From positions 14,136,001 to 14,200,000 of the forward strand of contig JAMPIQ010000002.1 in the NCBI GenBank assembly GCA_024699855.1: a DNA stretch of 64,000 bases, written 5' to 3'. This document shows positions 39,728 to 52,080 of the stretch, one piece after another. Position 1 is the stretch's first letter; every line of letters starts with the position of its first letter. The notes under the pieces are model-generated. The model had not been told where the DNA came from. It made no database searches and saw only the letters and a list, made by a program, of their open reading frames with translations. Made by a program: the position numbers and the translations under genes. The DNA is from Aphelenchoides besseyi. Its lineage: Eukaryota; Nematoda; Chromadorea; Rhabditida; Aphelenchoididae.

Positions 39728-40765
39728 TTGCTTTGTGACCATAAACTGTAAATTATTTAAAGTTCATTTTATGTGTCAAATCAAAAACCAACAGCCATTA
39801 GTCACCAATCCGTGGACCAAAATTAATTGCTCAGGTGGAAAACTGTAAATCCACTTAATCTGCTCGACGTTCTCAATGTGAAGTTCAAAACGTTCGCTTT
39901 CTGCAAACGTTCGAACTCCCGAATTTAACTTCGTATTAGGTGTGTTAGTCATCGGCCCCAATCCTACGGTCGACTTCTTGTTCTCTGTTGCTGGACGTCT
40001 CGTTAATTTGAAAACAGGTTAGTTGGTCGTTTAATTAGCGTTGACTTTATTATCATAATCATCGACAATACTTAACGGGTGTGTTCAAGTCGATACAATA
40101 AATAATAATTGAAATGTAAGTAAACGGTAATATGCAACGCGTTCAAACGACAGCTCAACGGTTAGACACAATCCTAACGGTCAAATAAGCGAAAAAAACT
40201 TATCTTCAGACAACAACACATTTTATGTCAATGAACCGAAAGTTACAAAAGAAATGGTTAGTGGAGAAGCAGTAAACGTTTTGTGCGGCTACAAACTAAC
40301 GATAAGCGGTGAATTGAAAGACTAAAATAGCTATGAGATAGAACAAGAAAAAGCTCATTAGTTTTGTTGTGTTAGAACTTGTAAACGGAATGTTTGTTTG
40401 ATAAGTGCGGGAAGATAATCGTAGACGAACAGAAACCGGAAGACCAATGGGAAGAGATCGATTTGCAAATGAAAAGCCTGAAATCATGAACAAATACACG
40501 CAGTAGGGGGCTAAATAGTTGTAATACAATGTGGAGAACACAATCAAACAGCAACATCTGTACTTTTTGGTCGCAAAGACAAAATGAAGCGCACAAGAAG
40601 CAACGTTCGGGGAGGGAAGTGATATGAGCAGGAAAGCGAAAATATTTCAAAGCAACAGAAATCAAGACATAACATCGATTTTGGTATTAATTTTGAGGTT
40701 TTTTGAGATGCTACTACACAAACAACTTGTGATTCGACAAGTGACTCTCTTCGTGTTATGCCCTT
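39728..40765. other. Convergent intergenic space
   Basis: About 1 kb between the ends of the arrestin-domain gene (+) and the IL-17-like gene (-). It holds the 3' UTRs. Minus-strand frames at 40296-40665 look hydrophobic but match nothing. Confidence 0.5.
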
Positions 40766-42216
40766 TCAAGTAGGCACCTCAGCTTTAATCGGGATCATGA
40801 AGTCCGCTTCTCCATCGGCGTTCACGTTCGCCTGAAACTAAAAAGTAAATTTGTGAATGACAGGAAAATGCGTTATAAACATTTTGTCGAGTTTTCATAA
40901 GCAGAAAGTCACAACAAACATTTGAATCAGCAAAAAGTCAAATTTACAAGCTACACCATAAATTTTTACCTGAACAACGGGAATGCAAGCGAGAGCTATT
41001 TCCTCGATCTGTTCGACGTAAGTTTCGCACTTGTCGTCGAACATCAGCACACGAATTTGATAACGCAACGGCTCACATTCGAATATTCGACGACCAACGA
41101 GACGAGTCGACGGTCGTGGACACGAGCATTTGACTTCTGTTAATGCAGCGGGAATTCGCTGAAAATACGAACGGTTATCGTTGGGAGACTTCAGTGCAAA
41201 GGTTGTTGAAATGATGCCCACTCTTTCTTTTGTTGAACCCAAAACACAATTACGAAACAAGATTGCTCTCATTGCGTAACGTTGTCTTACAATCTCCTCC
41301 GACTTGCTTACCTTTGGGTTGTAATTCAGAATGTACTCGAATTTGCACAACGCTCGTTCGCGCAACGGGGTTTCCGAACTGATGACCGTCATTTTGCGTG
41401 AGTTGCATGAAGAGGCTCCAGACGTCACTTGTTCGCCGTGTTTGATTTCGTTGAGCTGAAATATGTTGAATTCAAAAAACCATTAACGATATTCTGCGGA
41501 CGTAGAACCTGTTGGAGGCTAAGTCCAACTTAATCCTAATCCTTTCCCCACACTTATTGGACACGACACTGTCCAATGGTCTCGAAATATAAACATGGTC
41601 TTTGGACCTAAGCTCACCTGAAGTTTTAGCAACGCCTGATGATACGACGGCAAAATAGGGGAGTAGTGTGACGTGTTTTTGCGATGCAACCATTGCGAGA
41701 AGCTTTGATGATGATCCGTGTTTTCGTAGCGATGATAACATTCTTCTCGCAATTCGAACTCGTCGCTTACACTTCGTCTGTCACGACAGCTATAAAAATA
41801 GAATTAAGAGTTAATAGTGTTTGTTCGATCTTGAACTAATTTATATGCAAAGCAGTCAATTGGGTAACTTCTTACAAATCATACGCTGTTTGGCCGCTGT
41901 TCTCGGATATTTTTGTCAAACTTTCAACGTCATTTAAACAAAGAAAACTTGTGCTCTTGATTGGCATATGCTACGCGGTTGTATGAAAAGATATTTTTGG
42001 CGTTGTTCTTCGTTTGACTGACAGCGGTTTCGGTGCTTTTCAAACCGCTTCTCGTATGCTAAAGTTCAAAGGCCAACGACAAACTTGGCCTCGCATCATA
42101 ATGTCCCAATTGACATGCGTTGATAGCTCGTCATTATGAACTCACCTGACAGTTTGGACCATAGAACACAACAAAATGCATATAGGTAACCACAAGAACA
42201 ACGTTGACATCGACAT
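40766..42216 (-). CDS. IL-17-like secreted cytokine, five exons
   Basis: Exons (minus) 42216-42146, 41789-41618, 41455-41312, 41158-40970 and 40831-40766 total 642 nt, 213 residues. The signal peptide is [20 protein letters not shown]. The cystine-knot domain covers about residues 115-190. [15 protein letters not shown] precedes TEVKCSCP, then [19 protein letters not shown] and the closing strand [13 protein letters not shown]. This order (aromatic strand with N-x-x-R-I-P, E-A/V-K-C-x-C, C-x-P with a VL strand, then I-x-A/V-x-C) is the IL-17 family pattern; the paired cysteines are C140, C142, C157, C173 and C187. In C. elegans, IL-17-type ligands act as neuromodulators through ILCR receptors. 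The acceptor TTATTCAG abuts the ATG directly, suggesting trans-splicing. Exon 5 may start six bases earlier. No matching receptor is visible here. Confidence 0.8.
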
Positions 42217-44198
42217 CTGAATAACAAAAACGGTTAGAGTTTGCATCGAATTCTTGAAATTTTTTCTTCGTTGAACTCTCGCATTTCAGTCGCTTGAGCA
42301 AAGCTGATAAACGCTAAGAAACTTCGCGCAGTGTAGTTCAAACCAAAGGAATTTGTAAGAACTAGAAGTCAATAGCGTTAAAGAATCCTGAGTGCAAGCG
42401 TTGGGAAACTTGAATCTTCGATCAAAATGATGACATGATGTTCTTGAAGGAAAACACCAGTCAAATCTTTGGATGATACGACAAAAACTTTTGATCGTAA
42501 TCAATGCGAACTGAAGACAAAGTAGTTGAAATTACGAAAAGCCAATAAACACGTCAAATGAGAGAAGAAGCCGACTCGCGATCTTGTTGTTATGACCGAC
42601 TCCGAATTGACTACACGGACTGTCATTACCGTCGACGATTTAGCAAATTTCGACAGAACGAAGAAACCTCAAAACAAAACAAAGAAGGCCCCACACAACT
42701 GTTCTATCGAATGTGAATGCGAACGAACGACAAATGTATTAGATCATTCTGGGCGGTACTTGTGATATTAAGATGCAGCAAACGGTGTTTCACAATACGG
42801 GGAGGTGCAAAGTGAGATCATTGCGCATTCAAATCGCTCCCGCCCTACTGCGTTGGGGATCTTGAGAATTCAAACGAACTCTATGCGTCAGAGTATCGTA
42901 CAGCCAGCCAATCGAATGACAACGATTGAGGACATACACTGATTTGGACAGAAATACGAGCAAAACTCGATCTTTTTTCTAAGAAACAATCAGTAGATAT
43001 CTGAACAAATGACTGGCACTGTTATTCTAAGGATCTGAAGATGCATTCGTTCAATGTCTTCGATTTCGTTCATAATCGCGGTTAGTTTCGACAACGAATT
43101 CTAGTACGCTGTTTCGTTGAAATTCGATAAGAATCGAAAAGCGTCGGAAGCCATTGAACAACGATGTTCATCTGTGGATGAGGCCATTTTTGTTGTCTTG
43201 TTACGTACATGCATGGATTTGCTGAAGCCTACCAACTCGAAATTACATAAATGCACACGAATTACGAGCTTTCCAACTGGACACCGATTAAGAAACAGCA
43301 ACCCACTTACGCCAAGAACTTCAACGCGCGCATCGGAACCCGTTGGCAGCAAAAAAATTGGGAATTTTGATAAACGGAAACCCTATCGGAAATCAGAGAC
43401 AATCCGGCTTATATGCAGTGATGTTCGAGAAGGAATCCGAATAGCAACAAGCGTTTAAGACTGATGACGGATTGCTCGTAGGTTATCGTATCTGACGAAA
43501 AGGTGTGCGTTCACGAATCTATTTTGATGCCTGACCCAGACACTCTGAAGCGGAACTAAAACATCTCGAACACATCATTCAATTTGATAATAAGATGATG
43601 CTATTAATTCCGATAACTCTGTAAACATCCTATGGCTGCAGACAATTAAACATTAGTCATAACAAGAGAATGTACTGTAAGCACTCGGTTACAAACTGAC
43701 ACCTGTACTACTTCTAGAAAAACCTTCTTTTTTTTGTAGTTATATAAAGAGCGTAATTGTACCGAAGGTTTGATGATCTTTGAAACGACTTCCGTGTTTG
43801 TTCGAAAAGTTCCGTGCTTGTACATCTAATTGCATAATTTAAAATCTCAACGACCTTAAAGTTTCATTGTCGTCAAACACGAGTGGCACGCTTAATTACG
43901 TCAAACAGGTGGAATTTTTAATTGCTCCACAGGCGCGTGGAATGCGTACCAAATAAACCGAAAACAGGATTGGATCAAAGATGAGATCGTTTAGTCCTTT
44001 AAACTTTAAAAACCTTAACGACTTGCGTAAGCGAATTGGTTTGATTGTCATGAGTTGAAAGCACAGTACAGTCAACCAATGAGTCTGGTTTTGAGCAATT
44101 GCACCAACCAAATCCGGCTTTTGATCCGGTGTTTGTTGTTTTGAACACCGTTAAGAGATTATAAATCCCTAGTCAAATGTCAAAGCTCAATTTTGCAG
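42217..44198. other. Intergenic stretch upstream of the IL-17-like gene
   Basis: About 2 kb with only short frames on either strand and no recognised motif. It probably contains the promoter of the IL-17-like gene (minus strand). Confidence 0.5.
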
Positions 44199-44693
44199 CT
44201 ATGACTAATTCACTCGAAAATGTACCAGAGCGTTGGATTTAGAAGCTTCCCGTCGATAAACTTACAGATGAATAAGAGCGAGATTGAAGAAGTTGTTCAG
44301 ATCGTGGGTTAGCTAACTTGTTATTCTGATTATGGTTTTCTGTTGGGAGTCTGGAGTTTCCAATCTTATCATTCGCGTCTCCATTGCTTGATCCAATGTT
44401 CGTAGTTGGTGTGTAGTTCAATTTTGTTTCACAGTCGTTCATAACGCACTTGTCAATGGACGTTGTAGCGTAGCCGGCGAGTTGTTCAACGACACGTTGA
44501 CAGCAAAATGCGCAGTTGGATGGTTGAATAATTGGATCAACGGTACGTCGTCGTTGAAACATGCCCATTAAAATAGCTAAGTTGAGTTTGCGGTTAGTAC
44601 AAATAAGAATAGATCGACAAAGTTGGTGGACTATCGAGTCCGTTATTTCAAACCGACGCCAACAAACTGTCCGTTGTTGAAAAGAATTGTCGT
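44199..44693 (-). CDS. Possible cysteine-rich secreted protein exon (eight cysteines)
   Basis: An acceptor CTTTCAG (minus strand, ends 44694) opens a 428-nt frame to a donor TCT|GTAAGT at 44266/44265. A short last exon (44204-44199) would add Ser and a stop. The peptide has eight Cys in about 95 residues with spacing C-x14-C-x5-C-x28-C-x2-C-C-x17-C-x4-C (my count), including TVCWRRF, NCAFCCQRV and CVMNDC. A polar Asn/Ser-rich tail follows. No signal peptide lies in this exon, so at least one upstream exon is needed and I could not place it. An even cysteine number suggests an extracellular domain. Family not recognised. It could be a chance frame. Confidence 0.3.
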
Positions 44694-44699
44694 CTGAAA

Positions 44700-47600
44700 G
44701 TAATGCAGCATTAGAATGTTGGAAAAAGAGGTGGGACTTAATATTCACGCCTAATCCTTAACCGTATTCGGCAGTACGCACGAACAGCCTTAAACGCCGC
44801 GCTTAAGTTGTGGATTACTGCAAGGCGCGAAGCGACAAGGCGGAGGAACATGTGCCGTAGACTCCGCCCCAAATATACTTTCGAATGATAACGTAATGAG
44901 CAAACTTGTGTGTGAACTAGTTCTGGAAATTGAAGTCACACATTCAACTGATTCATTTGCAGCAAAGGAGTAGCGAAGTCGCAAGTAAACGAAAGTCTCG
45001 AGCAGCTTTGTTTGATCAGGAAATTGAAACCACTTGAGAAGTAACTATTGATTTGTTAAACGAACATAAATTTCAAAAATCGCTCCGGAAATTGTCTTCG
45101 GATAACAAGTGACATTTTTATTCACTCGATTTAAACGCAATTACTCACACCTGCAAGCGAACAGCAGCAATCTGACAACCATAAATCAGTTAGGAAGCTC
45201 AAAGTTCACGTGAATTATTTTTGTTGTTTTCCAAAACACCGTGAAGATTTGCTCTCGGCTCGACAGTGAATCAGTTGGATGAGTAAAAATAAAGGCAATA
45301 AACTGACTCGACTGTTGCAATTAGAGGATCTTTCATCGAGTCGCGTGTACGATGAAAAAACCGTGCACTCAAACTGTACAAAGCGACCCTAACGAGAAGT
45401 TGCTCTGACTAATTAGCGCACAAAGTTTGCTGTGTGCATGAACACTCAAGTGATAGAACTTGGGGGAGCTTCAATCAATTTCAAGACAACCGAGTAGTCG
45501 AAATACGAAAATAGAAACGTTTGGGCCGAATTGACGTTGAGAAACAATTCAATTTCATGATCTAGATTTGCATACGAAATGAAGATGTTCATTGCTCGCT
45601 TATTGTGCTTGAAGGTCGATTTCAAGAAGGTGTTAGTTGGTATGATTAGATGGCATTTCCCTTCCTCACGCTCGAAGCTAATCGCCCAATATCATCCCAA
45701 AGAATAAAATATGTACCATATAGTTTTCATCAGGAAACTTAAGTCGAAAACAAAATGATGTTCTAAATAACACTTGTTACCACAGAGCAATGTTACACAC
45801 ATTGAGTAGAAACCGTAACCCTCATTTATAAAACATAGTGAACGAGTTTCGATGACGTTTTGGAACTTCATTTTTATACTCCCTCTTATCTTATTCATAA
45901 CCGTAGAGTAAAAAGAATCAAATCGGCGGATGAAACAAATGAGTTTACCAACTAGTATCTGCCATTGAAACAGTTGAATAATAAACGAAACACTTTTCTT
46001 CCGTTTTGATTCTTCTACGTCAATCCACATGAAGGATGAATATCAAGTGGGTCAGCGTAGTTCATGCCAATAGAACAATCGAAGTTGTGCAAAAGTTACT
46101 TCATTTATAAATTTGCACATTCATTTTTCAATTGAACCACTGGAAATGTTGAGGATGATGTGAATGCTCAGAGAAAACTCAACGACAAAAGTTTACGGTA
46201 CTCACGAACTGACATGTTTTGTGCGGGCGGGAGCTAATACAAATAAAATACACGGGTGACATTCTTGTCAATCGAAACATTCATAGACGATTATAAGCCA
46301 AGAGAACAGTAGTTTGAAACGCAACACTGTGACAATGAACATCAAACATTCTGCTCGTATTGACGAATCTCGTATGTTCGATACCCTGGTTTTATCAGTC
46401 ACCTATTGAGAACGACAGATATCTCCAGGGTTTTTGTTTGCAGTAGAGGGAATTAGACCAAGAGAAAAGTGCAGAACGTGTCATAATTTCCAAATACCAG
46501 ATAATTAGATTTGTGTTTCCTTAGGCTTTTCAGTGAAACGATGCCATTGACGATATTCGCACATTTGCGCACATCCCAACGATACAATACGCGAATTGCG
46601 CAGTGATTTGTTGCAACTAGAATGCTGGCATTTGCGTGGAACTGAGTGACGCAGGACTGTCGCATAGCTAAGAAATTTCGGTGCGCAAAATCGAAAGAAA
46701 GTGATTCAAACAGAAGATGAAATGACGTCAACATGTAAAAAACAACGTACTTAAGATTAAGATTCGTTTGGTAAACTACACGGTTTTGGTATTATGACGA
46801 TCATTGGTTATAATCCACCAGACAGTCATTGATCTATTCAGCTAAATGAGTGGGTGATTTGCAGTTTACGAAAAGGAAACAGTTTTCAACGACGTCAAAA
46901 GATTCGCACACACGAGAGCCATTTCCATGTGCTAATGCGTAGACATCAAATATCCCAACTTGCCATGAACGAGTCCAGTGATCCCAAAACGAGATTAAGC
47001 GTACTTGCACTTTGACGCTCCTGAACTAATTTCAGTGATGCCAAAACACGCACGATCCTCACGTTTTCGATGTTCTTGAACATTCGACAAGATTAAGGAG
47101 CCTTGAAAGCATGAGAAGCTTTGATTGTACGCAATTAAAAAGTGGAAATATTTGGTTGACGGATATGGAAAGGATTAGAAGGAATGCGCAAATTTCAAGA
47201 TTCACTTAACTTCTCGCCTTCTCAGATAATTAAGTACTTTATGAAGCGAAGAATATAGTAAGCATATTTGTTTATCATATCCTCAGATTTCCGTTTTCAC
47301 ATGTCTATTTTGTGCTCTTCCAGGCGCTCAAGTCTCGAACGCCCATTGGCTACACAACCGCATTAACATCTCGTCTCGAAATAGAAAATATTCCTTTGCT
47401 TTCTGTCCACTCTTCACTAATTAACAGTCGTTTTTACGTCTACCGTACTCTTATGTTGAACCTTCAAAAAGAATAGGTTGATTAACTTGTTTCGGAAACA
47501 TTTGTGAAGATTGAAGCTTATAAGAAAACGTTTTTTGTATGTTTGAAACGACAAATTGGCTGCAAAAATGAATACAAATTTGTGTTGGACTTTATGTGAT

Positions 47601-50600
47601 ATTGTACCACTGGGTGTTTGGAAGTCAGTTGGTCAAATGTACGATGCAGATAATCGGTTTATTGGTATTGAAGATGACTAATCTGAACAACTGTTTCTGC
47701 TAATCGTGCAGTCACAGTAACTCCTAGCTACCGTTTCTAGTCGCATCCTTAAAGTATTCAACACGATGAACACGCATCCAAGCAATTGCGAATTCGAACC
47801 AACGGTTTCAATGATCTTGACCGGAGTTCAGTTTTCGAGATTAAAGCAATTTGCGTACAAATACCACTGAGTTCTTGTAGTTGAGATTATAGTTCCACTT
47901 GTTAATTTCTCGTGAAACAGTAAAATTAGAAGAATCAAAGAGCAAGGAGTTGGTGTTTTCATGGAAAACTAGTGAGTTGACAATAAAGTAATTCGGCGTC
48001 ATATAAATTGCTAATGGTCATTGCCTTTGCAGCGAAGGACTTTCGGGTCTAAACTGAGCTAAACAGTTGAATTGAAATGCCGCAAATAGAACGGCATCGC
48101 GTAATGTGACAACAGTGGGCAATAAAATTAAATATCCTGGGGCAATGAAGGCCGAAAGTTTATTTGCGAGCTACAGTGCAATGTTTCGAAAAGAGTCGTG
48201 TTGTTTTCGCAAACTTTTCGGGTCGTTGACATTCTGGTAATAAATGTCAATTCGTTTATATGCCCATTTTTGTTCGCTTCAAATACGCAAACAAAATGAC
48301 GTTCTGGAGTCCAAACGAAAGATGAGCATCAAAACGTTTCCGTACACATCCACTAGTGAAAACCATGGTGAGACAACAAAACTTATGGTTTTTGTTTTAG
48401 GCAATGTCTATGCTATTTTCAGACTCCCAAATCGAATGCAAATAATTTGAATATTTTGGTTTGTGATATTCCAAAACAATTCTTCTATTGAGCTTTCAAC
48501 AGAAACTTTCGCGGAGTAGCATTTTGACTACCAACTTCGTACGAGCTTATTAAACATTCCGGGTGTGTTCCATGTTTGAGATGACCTTTCCGCGTGTTCT
48601 AATTTGATTAAAAAGCGAAAACATAATGTGGGTGTGAACTATCGAAGACCCGAAAAACGTTCACTTCATTCGGTTCTATCAGACCCACAAATTAAATCGT
48701 TTTTATGAATAGCCTACTCACAGATGCTCTTGATACTCAGTGGGGACATGCGCGAGTGGCTTGTGTCTTCGGCTCTACAAAATGCCAAATTTTCGGTTAT
48801 ACGATTAAGTCGACCGAACTTCCTTATCTTGTAGTCGTTGACCATCAAAACTCGACTTTTAATTAAACGTCTTACAGTTAACCGTCGCTTTCATGTGTTA
48901 GATGAAATGACGTGCAGACACGGCAACAATCGGTCTAATTAACCGCCCGTCTTTTCGAGTCTGTACCCCGCAATCAACTACAGTGATTTACTTCCATTTA
49001 TCTGTGGCCAATTTAATCAGATTACAAATGAAAAGAAGTGACTGTAAACAAGTCTCTTTATAGAACATTTGTCTTCGCCTTTGTATCCGAAGACGATGTT
49101 CCGCTGATGAGACGCAGATGTCAAATTGAAAAGAATCTTGGAAACGTCATGAAAGACCTGTTTCTGTGAATTGCATTTCGTTGAAATTCGAATCACAACG
49201 CGAAAGCACTTGTGAATTTGCGTACTCAAAAGCTTATGAGAAATTCAGTTTCAGGATTTCCATTAAAACGTTTGTATTACAATGTCATTTTCGAAAGGAT
49301 TACAATGACCAACGATTTCCGTTCGTAGCGCGGAGTTTAAGAACGAAACACCTTCAGAAGTGCACGCAAACGACGACAAACCACGAATTCCACCACAAAC
49401 AAGTTGGCTTGCTAGCCAACGGATTAACGTCCAACGAGCGGGAAGACGGCGTAGTTAGAAAGACCGCTTGTTAGAATTTCCCGGAGACATTGTCTTAGAG
49501 ATTAAGAGCAAACTTCACAAACTCGACCTTTGCTGTTGGTTTACATAGCAGAAGTGTACGATAGATGATGACATCAGGATTGAGCTTTCAAACCGAAATC
49601 TTCCACTAACTAACATTGGATTGAACGCTAATGAATGGATTGAAGAGCCGAACATTGAATAAGGAAATTGATGGCCGAATTATTGGCGGTCGGAAATCAA
49701 AAGAGTGGGGGTTACAACAAACGGTAATTGGACCAAGCAAAATGCTTAATTAGCCAATTAGACAGTGATTTATCGTTGAAAGTTGTAAATTTGCGAACCA
49801 AAGGGCACATATTTGCTCCACGAATAGTCTTCTTATTAATATTTTTTGATTGTGTTTGCGCACAATCTACGGTACTTTGAAAAGTCCGAGCAGAATAGAG
49901 AATATCTGGAACGGTTTCTGGTAAAATCAATCTTCAATTCTCAAGGATTCTGTTTAGATATATGACCTTGAAAGGTGAGAACCAACCAACTTTACAGTGT
50001 CCTCTAATTAAGGTTCTATTTTCGAGACGAAATTAAAGGTCACTTGTTTATCGTTTGAATTCCTGATCAAACAAGATATCGTAGCACAATTTGTGAATGC
50101 AGATTTAAAGTATTCGAAAACACACGTCTTAGTTTGTTTATAACAAAACCGATAATCAAAGCTCGGGTAAAGGAAAGATATACAGTAGAGTTGTTTGCTT
50201 ACTTTGCGTTTGTTTAATCATCGGTGGTTATTTTGACAAGAATCCAAAAGACTTTGAGATGTGATTGTAGTTCTTAGATCGGAAATCTTCAATTAAAAAT
50301 TCCACGCACTTATTATCGTCGCTGTGAGATTTGACGTCAAAGTGGCAGCGGAAACTGATTGTGTCAACAACTTAGTTCAAAGAACTGTTATGATTTCCCG
50401 ACAACTTGAATCTTCTCGGATTAGTTGTTGGCGTTTTGGGTCCTGTGTATTAGGCTCACATTCGCCCAACTACTTGATTGTGGACGTATTTCAGCAATAA
50501 AAATACTTTATCTCAGCGAAATACGGTCATTGCCTTTGTAAGCTTCATTACGTCCAATATCCGTAAACGTTCGATTTCCTTGTAATTTCGTAATTTCGGA

Positions 50601-52080
50601 TAACAAGTACGTCAACGGATGTATTTGATTTGCGCAATAAGACAACTTCCTGGTTAAACACTTAAATACAAAAACTGAATGAAAATAGAGAAAAGTGACG
50701 ACTGCGAAGCTTCATACAAAATGCACAAGTTGAGTTGATGCGAAAAAGATGAATCGTATCGTAAGAATTACGTTTCAACTGCAAACTTACCACCGGACAC
50801 CAAGAAGTTACTGAACAAGTGCGAAAATGACATGTCGTCAAATTCTTAAATAATTCAATCGTATATAGTCAGACACGATCGTACGGAATTTAATCAGCGA
50901 ATGCTAAGCCTTTATGAAGAATGTTGAAACTAAACGTTCGACATGCAATTTCATGGCAATAAAGCAAAGATCCGAGTTGCAAACTTCTCCGTTTCCTGTT
51001 GAATCTTTCGTTAAATAGCTTAGGGCTATTTACGAGTAGTTTCGCTCGAACCGTCTTGCTATTAATCCTCGAGGAGTCTGTTTAAACGGTAAATACGAAT
51101 TCGTTGGAAAGATTGATCTTTGAATGGCAATTAGCTTCTAATTCTTAATAATTTTCTTAATCTACAGATCCAATACAATTTGTCATTTACGAATGAATTG
51201 AAAGTTAAACGATCGCGAGTGAAGCTGCCTAATTGGGAGTCATGAGCCACCGTTTTTTGCGTTCAATCGAAATCATTTCAAAGGGCAAGAATTCTTCTTC
51301 TTCTTTTTCTTACAGTTAACCATTCTGTCTTAGGGCCAAACAAAACGAACCGTCGACAGAAAGCGAATGATTCGAAGAAAAGGGAAACAATCTTTGGTGC
51401 ATCAACCATTGGATTATCATAACAAGAGACGCTTGATAGGGTATTAAAGATCAAAAGCTACCGACAGTGAACAGGCTTTCGGTTTAAGAACTTAAGGATT
51501 GAAATACGATGGAATAAGGCAACATTTTCGTGGGCTGAATTTCGGAAAGAAGAAGTCGATTGAAGAATTTGTCTTATCTTCAAAGATAACACATTAAGAC
51601 GAGGGAAATTAGTTGCGCATTGAAATTGGAAGTCTTCAGTCATCGTATCATTAGCCATTCAGTTGGTTTACTTAAGAAACTGAAGAGTGATAATTAAGTA
51701 AGATGGATAAGAACGAATTGTTGGTCTCGAGTCGGCATTTTATCTCGAAAACAAAGTGATGTTACCGTTTATTTCCTCCTCAAACAAAACTAACGAACCA
51801 ATAAATGAATGCAAATAGGTTCCGAAATGACAATCTCTTCGATTATCGCTTTCTAAACTTTGCTTCATGAACTTCTGTTTCCATCTTCTCTCCGAGTAGA
51901 CAGCACCATTAAACGAACTTAAATCAAAGCTATTTATTTACATTGTGACCGGAAATAGATTAAAAACGAAATGAAATTACGGTACTTGAGGGCTAGTAAG
52001 TGGAACGACTGAAGATATCAAATGTTCACGGGTTTGTTCTCAACGGAAATTGGGATAAGAGTGAAAGAATCGTAACGAAT
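44700..52080. other. Long gene-free region
   Basis: About 7.4 kb with no frame above 113 codons, no recognisable exon, RNA gene or transposon. Nearest notable features are scattered AATAAA sites and a CTT-rich tract near 51292-51310. The minus-strand AATAAA at 51933-51938 probably ends the kinase transcript. The stretch may be regulatory DNA or intronic sequence of an unseen non-coding gene. Confidence 0.5.

Noticed and set aside
45692..46030. 112-codon minus-strand frame rich in Phe, Ile and Cys
   Set aside because: No signal peptide, no splice neighbours and composition expected of AT-rich DNA.
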